Shown here: one piece after another, positions 17,851-26,682 of the stretch | Numbering within the stretch: position 1 is the first letter of the stretch | How the letters are laid out: each line of letters starts with the position of its first letter | DNA from: Hydrogenophaga pseudoflava | GTDB taxonomy: Bacteria; Pseudomonadota; Gammaproteobacteria; Burkholderiales; Burkholderiaceae_C | Assembly: GCF_031020795.1 (NCBI RefSeq) | Contig: NZ_JAVHJP010000002.1 | Location: forward strand, 496,001-560,000 | Length of the DNA stretch: 64,000 nt | Direction: 5' to 3' | Program-made: the position numbers and the translations under genes | Notes under the pieces: model-generated | The model's input: the letters and a program-made list of their open reading frames with translations, nothing else | The model's database searches: none | Told to the model about the DNA's origin: nothing

Positions 17851-19500
17851 TCAGCGTTTGGCGGTCTTGCGTCCGGCCCGGTCTTCCGAGGCGACCCGCA
17901 CGCTGCGTTGCTTCCCTTTGGCCGCCTTCACCGCGCGCACCGGCTTCTTGAGGCTGGCTTGCTGGCCGCGGGCAGCCTTGCTCGCCTTCGCCGAGCGGGC
18001 TGGCGCGCGTTCGGCCACGCTGACCGATTTGGGCAGCATCAGGGTGAGGCGCTGCCCCGACCTGAGCTTCGCGTTGACCGACAGGCCGTTCCAGCCGGCC
18101 ACGCTGACGGTGCTCACGCGGTAGCGCTGCGCCACGCGGGCCAGTGTGTCCCCCTTGCGGGCACGCACCACGGTGCGCTTGAGCACGACCTCCGGTGCCA
18201 GGCTGAGCTGGGCGTTGTCGGCCACGAACTCGCTGACGTCCCGGTCGCGCGTTCCACTGCGGTGGACCAGCAGGCTTGAGCCGGCCCGGACCTTCATGCG
18301 CGGCGGGATGTTGTTGACCTCGCGCAGCTCCGACTCGCTCATGCCGACCTGGCGGGCCACCTGGTCTAGGCCCATGGTGGTGGGCGCCACCCAGGCGGTC
18401 CACGAAGCCAGCGGGCCGCGGTAGGACTTGAGTTTTTCCTCGAACACCTTGGCGTTGTCCCAGGGCAGCAGGATGTTCGGCGTACCGGCGGCCATCACCA
18501 GCGGTTGCTTGATGGACGGGTTGAGCGTGCGGAAGTCGCGTTCGCTGATGTCCGCCAGGCTCGCGATCAGCGACACGTCCATGTCGCGTTCGATCGTAAG
18601 GGTGTCGAAGAAGGGGTGGTTGCCGATGGAGGGCAGCACGGTGCCGAACATCTCGGGCCGCGCGACGATGTTTTCGACCGCCTGCAGCTTGGGCACGTAC
18701 ATGCGCGTTTCCAGCGGCATGTTCAGGTCGGTGTAGCTGGTGGAGCGGCCCTCGCGCTGGTTGCGGGTGATGGCCCGGTTGACGTTGCCTTGTCCCCAGT
18801 TGTACGCGGCCAGCGCCAGGTGCCAGTCGCCGAACCGCGCATGCAGCTGCTCGAGGTAGTCGAGCGCCGCGCGCGTCGACGCCAGCACGTCGCGGCGGTC
18901 GTCGCGGAACACGTTCTGCTTGAGGTCGAAAGACTGCCCGGTGGCAGGCATGAACTGCCACATGCCGGCGGCGCGGGCGCTGGAGACCGCTTGCGGGTTG
19001 AAGGCACTCTCGATGAAGGGCAGCAGCGCCAGTTCCATCGGCAGGTTGCGCCGCTCGATCTCTTCGACGATGTGGAACAGGTAGCGGCTTGAGCGCTCGG
19101 TCATGCGCTGGATGTAGTCGGGCCGGGAGGCGTACCACTGCTCGCGGTCGCGCACCAGCTCCCCGTCGAGGTCCTGCATCGAGAGGCCCCGGCGGATGCG
19201 CTCCCAGATGTCCAGTGGCGCGGCCAGCATGGTGACCGGCGGCGGTGTGGCAGAGGCGATGGAAATCTCGCTCAGCGGCGCATGGGGCGCCAGGACGCGG
19301 GGAGCCTGGGACACGGAGGGCAGGGGCGGCGTGCTGCTGGGTGTGGAAGGCAGCGTTTGAGGCGCCTGCGGAGGCACATGGGGCGGCAGCGGGGTGCTTG
19401 CACAGGCGGCCAGAAGAGCCACGAGTCCGAGGCCGGTGAGCACCTTGGCAGGACGTGCCGAACGGCGCGCACGGACGGACAACGAAGAAAAGAAGTTCAT
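17851..19500 (-). CDS. mltD: Membrane-bound lytic murein transglycosylase D (LysM)
   Basis: 549 residues. Lipoprotein signal peptide with lipobox LLAAC (Cys about residue 33). SLT catalytic domain with the glutamate in LALLPFIESAFNPQAVS followed by AGMWQFMPATG, plus the MltD-type extension; LysM near residues 325-370 and a clear C-terminal LysM (VRARKGDTLARVAQRY, about 435-480). Cuts glycan strands of peptidoglycan to 1,6-anhydro ends at the outer membrane. The last 65 residues are an unusual Lys/Arg/Ala-rich tail. The start is 3 bases after the gloB stop: one operon, and the mltD-gloB-yafS-rnhA neighbourhood is shared with enteric bacteria. Confidence 0.93.
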   Translation of the reverse strand: MNFFSSLSVRARRSARPAKVLTGLGLVALLAACASTPLPPHVPPQAPQTLPSTPSSTPPLPSVSQAPRVLAPHAPLSEISIASATPPPVTMLAAPLDIWERIRRGLSMQDLDGELVRDREQWYASRPDYIQRMTERSSRYLFHIVEEIERRNLPMELALLPFIESAFNPQAVSSARAAGMWQFMPATGQSFDLKQNVFRDDRRDVLASTRAALDYLEQLHARFGDWHLALAAYNWGQGNVNRAITRNQREGRSTSYTDLNMPLETRMYVPKLQAVENIVARPEMFGTVLPSIGNHPFFDTLTIERDMDVSLIASLADISERDFRTLNPSIKQPLVMAAGTPNILLPWDNAKVFEEKLKSYRGPLASWTAWVAPTTMGLDQVARQVGMSESELREVNNIPPRMKVRAGSSLLVHRSGTRDRDVSEFVADNAQLSLAPEVVLKRTVVRARKGDTLARVAQRYRVSTVSVAGWNGLSVNAKLRSGQRLTLMLPKSVSVAERAPARSAKASKAARGQQASLKKPVRAVKAAKGKQRSVRVASEDRAGRKTAKR

Positions 19501-19503
19501 GGA

Positions 19504-20277
19504 CTACTGGAACACGTTTTTCCAGGCACGCAGTGTCGTGAACACGCCCAGTGCGTCGGAAGGGGTCTCGGGGTCATGGCGGCGGGCCGCTTCCGACAGG
19601 GCCGGCGCGCGCACGCGAAGAAAGGGGTTGATCCGCTTTTCCAGCCCGATGGAGCTGGGCAGCGTGGGAAGGTTCCGCTCCCTCAGCGCCTGGCAGTGTT
19701 GTTCGTACGTCTGCAGGTCCGTGTTGGCCGGATCCACGGCCCGGGCGAACCGCAGATTGGACAGCGTGTATTCGTGGGTGCAGCACACCCGGGTGTCATC
19801 CGGCAGGGCCGCCAGGCGGTCGAGCGAAGCGAGCATCTGCTCGGGTGTGCCTTCGAAGAGTCGGCCACAGCCGGCGGAAAACAGCGTGTCGCCGCAGAAC
19901 AGCAGGGGCCGGCCGACCACCTCGGCACAGTGATAGGCGATGTGGCCCGCCGTGTGCCCCGGCACGTCCAGCACCTCGAAGCGCAGGCCCAGCGTCTCGA
20001 TGCTGTCGCCATCGGCCACACGCTGCAGGGGTTCGGGAACGACCTCATGCGCCGGGCCGATCACCCGTGCACCGGTGGCCAGCCTCAAGGCGTCCACGCC
20101 CCCCGTGTGATCACCATGGTGGTGGGTGACCAAGATGGTGTCGAGCACGACGCCTTCGGACACGAGCCACTTCATCACACCCTCGGATTCGCCCGGGTCC
20201 ACCACGAGCGCGCGCCGACCGTCGTGCAGCACCCAGATGTAGTTGTCGTTGAACGCGGGCAGAGGGAGCAGGGTCAT
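19504..20277 (-). CDS. gloB: Hydroxyacylglutathione hydrolase (glyoxalase II)
   Basis: 257 residues. Metallo-beta-lactamase fold with the dinuclear metal motif THHHGDHTGG (about 52-61), the later metal ligands in DVPGHTAGHIAYH and LFCGDTLFSAGCGRLFEG, and the glyoxalase II C-terminal domain with RVCCTHEYTLSNLRFA and LRERNLPTLPSSI for glutathione thioester binding. Second step of methylglyoxal detoxification: S-D-lactoylglutathione to D-lactate and glutathione. Divergent from the methyltransferase gene; no promoter in the 85-base gap is convincing. Confidence 0.96.
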   Translation of the reverse strand: MTLLPLPAFNDNYIWVLHDGRRALVVDPGESEGVMKWLVSEGVVLDTILVTHHHGDHTGGVDALRLATGARVIGPAHEVVPEPLQRVADGDSIETLGLRFEVLDVPGHTAGHIAYHCAEVVGRPLLFCGDTLFSAGCGRLFEGTPEQMLASLDRLAALPDDTRVCCTHEYTLSNLRFARAVDPANTDLQTYEQHCQALRERNLPTLPSSIGLEKRINPFLRVRAPALSEAARRHDPETPSDALGVFTTLRAWKNVFQ

Positions 20278-20362
20278 GGGGCTCGCACTGTGGGGCAGGG
20301 CGTGTAGAGTACCGGGCGGGACCGGGTTGCGGCCCGCAAAGACCGTCGCTTGAACACCCAGA

Positions 20363-21196
20363 ATGAATCACCGGATTATAAGTTTGACCGATTGGTTCCA
20401 GACCCCTCCGGGGCGCTACCTGCTCGAGTGGGAACAGGGCCAGTTTGATCGTTCGGTGGCGAACCTGTTCGGCTACAACGCCCTGCAGCTGGGGCTCCCG
20501 GAATTGCAGGCGCTGGCGGCCAACCGCATGCCCCACCGGTGGCTGGCCTTGCCCGAAGAAATGCTGAACCCCGTGGGAGCTACCGTGGAAACGGACGCCC
20601 CGGTCGCGGACAGCCTTGTATCTGAGGACGCACTTTCTTTTCCTGGCGTGGCCCTGGTCACCAACGCCGCCGCGTTGCCCTTTTCTGCGGCCAGCCTGGA
20701 TCTGGTGGTGTTGCCGCACACCCTCGAGCTGAGCGCCGACCCGCACCATGTGCTGCGCGAAGTTGAGCGCGTGCTCGTGCCCGAGGGGCGTGTGGTGGTG
20801 GCGGGCTTCAACCCCAACAGTTTCTGGGGGCTGCGCCAGAGCCGCGCGCGGCTGATGGGCCGGTTCGGGATTTCTGCGCTGGGCCTGTCGGAGCTGTACC
20901 TGCCCGAGGCCGGTGAATTCATCGGTTCGGGGCGGCTGCGGGACTGGTTCCGGCTGCTGGGCCTGGAAGTCGAGTCGCAGCACTTCGGCTGCTACCGGCC
21001 TGCGGTGCACAGCGACCACTGGCTGCAGCGGTTCGCGTGGATGGACCGCGCCGGTGCCCGCTGGTGGCCCATCTTCGGATCGGTCTATTTTTTTGTCGCG
21101 GTCAAGCGGGTGCGGGGCGTGCGGCTGCTGGGGCCCGCCTGGCGACCCCGGCGGGCCTCGGGCACAGCCCCCGTGACGATTGCCAACCGGCGCTGA
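20363..21196 (+). CDS. SAM-dependent methyltransferase (YafS-like)
   Basis: 277 residues. A class I methyltransferase of the Methyltransf_11 type: LPFSAASLDLVVLPHTLE corresponds to the motif IV region, followed by DPHHVLREVERVLVPEGR and VVVAGFNPNSFWGLRQ. The first motif is degenerate, as in YafS of enterics, which sits in the same mltD-gloB-yafS-rnhA neighbourhood. The substrate is unknown. A hydrophobic stretch near the C-terminus (WPIFGSVYFFVAVKRV) is also shared with that family. 24 bases before the likely rnhA start. Confidence 0.8.
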   Translation: MNHRIISLTDWFQTPPGRYLLEWEQGQFDRSVANLFGYNALQLGLPELQALAANRMPHRWLALPEEMLNPVGATVETDAPVADSLVSEDALSFPGVALVTNAAALPFSAASLDLVVLPHTLELSADPHHVLREVERVLVPEGRVVVAGFNPNSFWGLRQSRARLMGRFGISALGLSELYLPEAGEFIGSGRLRDWFRLLGLEVESQHFGCYRPAVHSDHWLQRFAWMDRAGARWWPIFGSVYFFVAVKRVRGVRLLGPAWRPRRASGTAPVTIANRR

Positions 21197-21220
21197 AGAC
21201 GCCTTTCTGGAGCATTGAAT

Positions 21221-21655
21221 TTGAACCACGTGGTGATGTACACCGATGGCGCCTGCAAGGGCAATCCCGGCCCGGGCGGCTGGGGGGTCTACCTGAAATC
21301 GGGCGGGCACGAAAAGGAGCTGTGGGGGGGCGAGCGCGAGACCACCAACAACCGCATGGAGCTGACGGCGGTCATCGAAGGCCTGGCCGCGCTCAAGCGC
21401 CCCTGCGTGGTGGCGCTCTACCTTGACAGCGAGTACGTGCGCAAGGGGATCACCGAGTGGATCCACGGTTGGAAGGCCAAGGGCTGGAAGACCGCGGCCA
21501 AACAGCCGGTGAAGAATGCCGATCTGTGGCAGCGCCTGGACACGCTGGTGCACCAGGGCACCCACAAGATCGAGTGGCACTGGGTCAAGGGCCATGCCGG
21601 CGACCCCGGCAACGAACGCGCCGACGCCCTGGCCAACCGGGGCGTGCCCGCCTGA
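21221..21655 (+). CDS. rnhA: Ribonuclease HI
   Basis: About 144 residues. Catalytic carboxylates: [14 protein letters not shown] (Asp), [13 protein letters not shown] (Glu), [12 protein letters not shown] (Asp) and NERADALAN (Asp), with the catalytic histidine in [10 protein letters not shown] and the basic handle [17 protein letters not shown]. Degrades RNA in RNA-DNA hybrids. Start choice: two TTG codons are in frame (21215 and 21221); GGAG at 21209-21212 is eight bases from the second, which is therefore preferred. No ATG precedes the first strand of the fold. Confidence 0.94.
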   Translation: MNHVVMYTDGACKGNPGPGGWGVYLKSGGHEKELWGGERETTNNRMELTAVIEGLAALKRPCVVALYLDSEYVRKGITEWIHGWKAKGWKTAAKQPVKNADLWQRLDTLVHQGTHKIEWHWVKGHAGDPGNERADALANRGVPA

Positions 21656-21816
21656 ACCGCGCCCGTTGATGAACCTCCGATGAACGGGCCACCGTTCGCG
21701 CGGGGCTTGGGGAACTTGTGCAACGCAGCAGCGTCAGCGCTGATACATTGCGTTTCTTTCTCCGTCTCATTCGCAGCCGCGCCGCCGGATGAGGCCTTCG
21801 TGGGCGCGAAGAACAC

Positions 21817-23064
21817 ATGGCACAAAAACTCTACGTCTGGGTCGCGGTGGGCGGCATTGCGCTGGCCTCGGCCAGCGCCTGGTGGTACCAGAATCGGCCC
21901 GCTTCGGGTGCCCCGCAGGCCTCCGCCGGCATGGCATCGCCCGCCAACAACGGCTCGGCAGGACGCCCCGGAGGCGGTGGTGGCATGCCAGGGGTCGAGG
22001 TCACCAAGGTCCAGACCCGGCGGTTGCAGGACGATGCCCAGTCGGTCGGCACGCTGCGCTCGCGCCAGAGCGTGACCCTGCGGCCCGAGGTGGCTGGCCG
22101 AATCGTTCAGATCGCAGTCTCCGATGGTGCCCGGGTGCGCAAGGGGCAGCTTCTGGTGCAGATGGACGACACGCTGCAGAAGGCGGAGTTGAGCCAGGCC
22201 CAGGCGCAGCTGTCGATTGCGCGGGCCAACCTCCGGCGCAACGAGGAACTGGTGGCCCAGGCCTTCGTGGCCCAGCGTGTGCTCGACGAAAGCCGGGCCG
22301 CCCTGCAGGTGGCCGAGGCCCAGGTGTCGCTGGCGCAGGCGCGGCTGGCGCGCATGCGCGTGGTGGCGCCATTCGATGGCACGGTGGGCCTGATCAACAT
22401 CAACCTCGGCGAGTACGTCAAGGATGGGGCCGACCTGATCAACCTCGAAGACACCTCGCAGCTGACGGTGGATTTCCGCCTGCCCGAGCGCTACCAGGGC
22501 CTGGTGGCGGCGGGTCAGTCGGTGCAGGTGCAACTCGATGCGCTGCCGGGGCAGAGCTTCCAGGCCCGCATCCAGGCGGTCGATCCCCTGCTCGACGCCA
22601 ATGGGCGCTCTGTGGCGGTTCGCGCGGTGCTGCCCTCGAACGCAGCCAAAGACCTGCGCCCGGGCATGTTCGCGCGGGTCAACACGGTGTTTTCGGTCAA
22701 CGACGCGGCCCTGGTGGTGCCCGAGGAGGCCATCGTGCCGCAGGCGGGCAAGCAGTTCGTCATCAAGCTGCGCAAGGAAGGCGAGGGCGATGGCGCCAAG
22801 CTGGTCACCCAGCGCACCGAAGTCCGCATCGGTGTGCGCCGTGCCGGTCAGGTGGAGATCACCGAGGGGGTGGCGGCGGGCGACACGGTGGTGGTCGCGG
22901 GACAGCAGCGCCTGCAGCAGGACGGAACGGCTGTGCGGGTGGTGGACATGAGCCGGCCCGAAGGTGGCCAGCCGGGTGCTGGCAAGGGTGGGCCGCCGGC
23001 CGGTGCGCCTGCTGCGAAGCCGGGTGAGGCGCCGGCGGGTGGCAAGCCCGCGGCCGCGGGCTGA
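21817..23064 (+). CDS. RND efflux periplasmic adaptor (membrane fusion protein)
   Basis: 415 residues. One N-terminal hydrophobic segment (about 6-24) anchors or exports it. Biotinyl-lipoyl halves (RPEVAGRIVQIAVSDGARV and VVAPFDGTVGLININLGEY) flank a coiled-coil hairpin (about 110-165), then beta-barrel and membrane-proximal domains, and a low-complexity Gly/Pro/Ala tail from residue 380. Links the inner membrane pump encoded next to an outer membrane channel, which is not in this window. 30 bases before the pump gene. Confidence 0.92.
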   Translation: MAQKLYVWVAVGGIALASASAWWYQNRPASGAPQASAGMASPANNGSAGRPGGGGGMPGVEVTKVQTRRLQDDAQSVGTLRSRQSVTLRPEVAGRIVQIAVSDGARVRKGQLLVQMDDTLQKAELSQAQAQLSIARANLRRNEELVAQAFVAQRVLDESRAALQVAEAQVSLAQARLARMRVVAPFDGTVGLININLGEYVKDGADLINLEDTSQLTVDFRLPERYQGLVAAGQSVQVQLDALPGQSFQARIQAVDPLLDANGRSVAVRAVLPSNAAKDLRPGMFARVNTVFSVNDAALVVPEEAIVPQAGKQFVIKLRKEGEGDGAKLVTQRTEVRIGVRRAGQVEITEGVAAGDTVVVAGQQRLQQDGTAVRVVDMSRPEGGQPGAGKGGPPAGAPAAKPGEAPAGGKPAAAG

Positions 23065-23094
23065 GGTCCTCCCGCACCGCACAGGAGTCCGACC

Positions 23095-26000
23095 ATGCAA
23101 CTGCCCGAGATTGCCATCCGCCGCCCGGTCTTCGCGAGCGTGCTGTCCCTGTTGATCCTGCTGGTGGGCCTGGTGGCCTTCCAGGGGCTGACGGTGCGCG
23201 AGTACCCGAAGATCGACGAGCCCACGGTCACCGTCAGCACCACCTTCACCGGGGCCTCCAGCGAGGTGGTCGAGTCGCAGGTGAGCAAGCCGCTGGAAGA
23301 CTCGATTGCCGGCATCGAGGGCGTGGACGTGATCACGTCCATCAGCCGCCAGGAACGCAGCCAGATCACCGTGCGCTTCAAGCTCGAGCGCGACCCCGAC
23401 TCCGCCGCCGCCGACGTGCGCGACAAGGTCAGCCGTGTGCGCCAGCGCCTGCCCCAGGGCATCGACGAGCCGGTGATCGCCAAGGTGGAGGCCGATGCCT
23501 TTCCGGTGATCTGGCTGGCCATGACGTCGGACACCCACAGCGCCCTGCAGTTGTCCGACCTGGCCAACCGCATCGCCAAGCCGGTGTTGCAGACCGCGCC
23601 CGGTGCCGCCGAGGTGCGGGTGTTCGGCGAGCGCAAATATTCCATGCGCATCTGGGCCGACCCGGACCGCCTGGCGGCCTACCGGCTCACGGTGCAGGAC
23701 ATCGAGGACGCACTGCGGCGCTCCAACCTGGAGGTGCCGGCCGGCCGCATCGAAAGCAGCCAGCGCGAGTTCAACGTGACCGCAGCCACCGACCTGCAGA
23801 CGCCGCAGCAGTTCCGCGACATCACCATCCGCAATGTCAACGGGCTGCCGATCCGGCTGGGCGATGTGGCGCGGGTGGTGCAGGGTCCGCAGGACGAGCG
23901 CAGCTCGGTGCGGCTGAACGGCCGCGACTCGGTGTCGCTGGGCGTGATCCGCCAGGCCACGGCCAACCCCCTGGAGCTCTCCGCTGGCGTACGCCAGCTG
24001 CTGGAGAAGGTCAAGGCCGACCTGCCGCCCGGCATCAACGTCGACATCGCCAACGACAACTCGGTCTTCATCGACCGCTCGATCAAGGCGGTCTACACCA
24101 CCATCGCGGAAGCCGTGGTGCTCGTGGCGCTGGTGATCTTTGTGTTCCTGCGCACGCTGCGCGCCTCCATCATTCCGCTGGTCACGATTCCCGTCAGCCT
24201 GATCGGTGCCTTCGCGCTGATGGCGCTGTTCGGCTTTTCCATCAACACGCTGACGCTGCTGGCGCTGGTGCTGGCCATCGGGCTGGTGGTGGACGACGCC
24301 ATCGTGGTGCTGGAGAACATCTACCGCCACATCGAGGAGGGCATGAAACCGTTTGATGCGGCGATCAAGGGCGCGCGCGAGATCGGCTTCGCGGTGGTGG
24401 CCATGACGCTGACGCTGGCGGCGGTGTATGCGCCGCTGGCCTTCACACCCGGGCGCACCGGCCGCCTGTTCGCCGAGTTCGCGCTCGCCCTGGCCGGCGC
24501 GGTGGTGGTCTCGGGCTTCGTGGCGCTGACGCTCTCGCCCATGATGAGCAGCAAGCTGCTGCGCCACAACCCCAACCCGGGCTGGTTCGACCGCGGCATG
24601 GAGCGTGTGCTGGTGGCCATCACCCGCGGCTACAGCCGGGCGCTGGCCGGCGCGCTGCGGGTGCGCTGGCTGGTGGTGGGCATCATGCTCGCCAGCGCGG
24701 TGGGCAGTTGGTGGCTGCTCAAGACCACCAAGCAGGAGCTCGTGCCGCTGGAGGACCGGGGCGTGATCCTGGTCAACATCAACGGCCCGGACGGCGCCAC
24801 GCTGAACTACACGCGGCGCTACGCCGAAGCGGTCGAGCGCATCGGCCAGAACTACCCCGAGTTCGACCGCATCTTCGCCAACATCGGCAACCCGACCGTG
24901 GCCCAGGGCTCGGTGTTCCTTCGGGCCACGCCGTGGGAAGAGCGGGAGCGCAGCACGCTGGAAATCGCCCGCGAGCTGCAGCCCAAGATCGGCGCGTTGC
25001 CGGGCATCAGCGCCTTCCCGATCACGCCGCCGTCGCTGGGCCAGGGCTTCCGCGAGCGGCCGATCAACTTCGTCATCATCACCAGCGACAGCTACGAGAA
25101 CCTCTCGCGCACCGTGCGGCGCTTCCAGGACGAGATGGCGAAGTACCCCGGGTTCCAGCAGGTCGATACCGACCTGCGGCTGAACAAGCCCGAAATCCGC
25201 ATGGATGTGGACCGCGAGCGCGCCGCCGACATGGGCGTGAGCGTGGACGCCATCGCCCGCACAGTGGAAACGCTGCTGGGCGGACGCACCGTGACCCGCT
25301 ACAAGCAGGGCGGCGAGCAGTACGACGTGGTGGTGCAGACCGACAGTGCGCAACGCAGTGCGCCCGACGACATCGACCGCCTGTTCGTGCGCGGGCGAGG
25401 CGACGCCATGATCCCGCTGGCGTCTCTGGTCAAGGTCAGCGAGGTGGTGGTGCCGCGCGAGCTCAACCACTTCGGCCAGCGGCGCAGCGCCTCCATCACC
25501 GCCAACCTCGGTCCCGAGCTGGCGCTGGGCGATGCGCTGCAGATCATGAACAACATCGCGGCCGAGGTGCTGCCGCCGGGTTACACCACCGACCTCAATG
25601 GCCAGAGCCGCGAGTTCCGCAGTTCGTCCGGCTCGCTGGTCATCGTGTTTGCGCTGGCGCTGCTGTTCATCTTTCTGGTGCTGGCGGCCCAGTTCGAAAG
25701 CTTCGTGGACCCGTTCATCATCCTGCTGTCGGTGCCGCTGTCCATGCTGGGCGCGCTGGCGGCGCTGCGCCTCACCGGCGGCACGCTCAACGTGTTCAGC
25801 CAGATCGGCCTGATCACGCTGGTGGGGCTGATCTCCAAGCACGGCATCCTGATCGTGGAGTTCGCCAACCAGTTGCGCGAGCAGGGCCAGTCCAAGCTGG
25901 AGGCGGTGACCGCGGCCGCCGCGCTGCGCCTGCGCCCCATCCTGATGACCACCGGCGCCATGGTGCTGGGTGCCCTTCCGCTGGCGCTGGCCTCGGGCGC

Positions 26001-26187
26001 GGGCGCCGAGAGCCGGCAGCAGATCGGCTGGGTCATCGTGGGTGGCATGTCGGTCGGCACGCTGCTGACCATCTTCGTGGTGCCGACCATGTACATGCTG
26101 CTGGCGCGCGCCAGGCACGGCTCGCGTGTGCTCCCGCAGGAGCCTGACCAGCCGGCGCACACCGGTGACGTGCTGGTGGCCAAGTGA
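23095..26187 (+). CDS. RND multidrug efflux pump, HAE1 (AcrB/MexF-like) family
   Basis: 1030 residues, the usual HAE1 length. First transmembrane helix right after MQLPEIAIRRPVFAS, two large periplasmic loops, and the proton-relay pair in LVVDDAIVVLENIYRH (about residues 400-410), with a further eleven membrane segments. Proton-driven export of hydrophobic or amphiphilic compounds as a trimer with the adjacent adaptor. The shorter 1030-residue form and the DSIAGIEGVDVITSISRQ segment recall the single-pump families found widely in beta-proteobacteria. Substrate unknown; no local regulator gene. Confidence 0.94.
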   Translation: MQLPEIAIRRPVFASVLSLLILLVGLVAFQGLTVREYPKIDEPTVTVSTTFTGASSEVVESQVSKPLEDSIAGIEGVDVITSISRQERSQITVRFKLERDPDSAAADVRDKVSRVRQRLPQGIDEPVIAKVEADAFPVIWLAMTSDTHSALQLSDLANRIAKPVLQTAPGAAEVRVFGERKYSMRIWADPDRLAAYRLTVQDIEDALRRSNLEVPAGRIESSQREFNVTAATDLQTPQQFRDITIRNVNGLPIRLGDVARVVQGPQDERSSVRLNGRDSVSLGVIRQATANPLELSAGVRQLLEKVKADLPPGINVDIANDNSVFIDRSIKAVYTTIAEAVVLVALVIFVFLRTLRASIIPLVTIPVSLIGAFALMALFGFSINTLTLLALVLAIGLVVDDAIVVLENIYRHIEEGMKPFDAAIKGAREIGFAVVAMTLTLAAVYAPLAFTPGRTGRLFAEFALALAGAVVVSGFVALTLSPMMSSKLLRHNPNPGWFDRGMERVLVAITRGYSRALAGALRVRWLVVGIMLASAVGSWWLLKTTKQELVPLEDRGVILVNINGPDGATLNYTRRYAEAVERIGQNYPEFDRIFANIGNPTVAQGSVFLRATPWEERERSTLEIARELQPKIGALPGISAFPITPPSLGQGFRERPINFVIITSDSYENLSRTVRRFQDEMAKYPGFQQVDTDLRLNKPEIRMDVDRERAADMGVSVDAIARTVETLLGGRTVTRYKQGGEQYDVVVQTDSAQRSAPDDIDRLFVRGRGDAMIPLASLVKVSEVVVPRELNHFGQRRSASITANLGPELALGDALQIMNNIAAEVLPPGYTTDLNGQSREFRSSSGSLVIVFALALLFIFLVLAAQFESFVDPFIILLSVPLSMLGALAALRLTGGTLNVFSQIGLITLVGLISKHGILIVEFANQLREQGQSKLEAVTAAAALRLRPILMTTGAMVLGALPLALASGAGAESRQQIGWVIVGGMSVGTLLTIFVVPTMYMLLARARHGSRVLPQEPDQPAHTGDVLVAK

Positions 26188-26214
26188 GCCTCCCGGCTGA
26201 CCGGTGGTGATCCG

Positions 26215-26676
26215 ATGAGCTGGCTCGAACACCGCGTGCCGCCGCCCCTGGTGGGCCTGGTCACCGCGCTGCTGATGGCCTGGTTCTCAGGTGGCCCGCA
26301 GTGGCATGTGCCCACCGGCGTGGACGGGTGGTCGGTGCTGCTGCTGGTGCTGGTGGGCCTGTCGTTCGACCTGGCCGGTCTGCTGGCTTTCCGCGCCTCG
26401 CGCACCACGGTCAATCCGCTGCGCCCCGAGCGTGCATCCTCGCTGGTCACGCGCGGCGTCTACCGCATCACCCGCAACCCGATGTACGTCGGCATGGTGT
26501 TCCTGCTGCTGGCCTGGGGGGTCTACCTTGCTCAGTGGCCGGCGCTGCTGCTGGGGCCGGTGGCCTATGTGCTGTACCTCACCCGGTTCCAGATCGTGCC
26601 CGAAGAGCGGGCGTTGCTCTTACTGTTCGGCGAGGAATACCGCGCCTACATGGCACGGGTGAGGCGCTGGCTCTGA
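26215..26676 (+). CDS. Isoprenylcysteine carboxyl methyltransferase-like membrane protein
   Basis: 153 residues with four or five hydrophobic helices. Family signature in the C-terminal half: RGVYRITRNPMYVGMVFLL, then a cytosolic end with PEERALLLLFGEEY and RAYMARVRRWL, which bind S-adenosylmethionine in ICMT/PEMT relatives. The substrate in bacteria is unknown. 27 bases after the efflux pump, so possibly the third gene of that operon. Convergent with moeA, seven bases apart. Confidence 0.82.
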   Translation: MSWLEHRVPPPLVGLVTALLMAWFSGGPQWHVPTGVDGWSVLLLVLVGLSFDLAGLLAFRASRTTVNPLRPERASSLVTRGVYRITRNPMYVGMVFLLLAWGVYLAQWPALLLGPVAYVLYLTRFQIVPEERALLLLFGEEYRAYMARVRRWL

Positions 26677-26682
26677 GGCGCC

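Noticed and set aside
21661..21689. Terminator after rnhA (GCCCGTT/AACGGGC)
   Set aside because: A 7-bp stem with a 15-base loop and no U-run; too weak to annotate.
21418..26232. A 1604-codon open frame on the minus strand opposite the RND adaptor and pump genes
   Set aside because: It is antisense to two clear, full-length efflux genes, has His/Gln/Arg-rich low-complexity translation typical of GC-rich reverse frames, and shows no domain.
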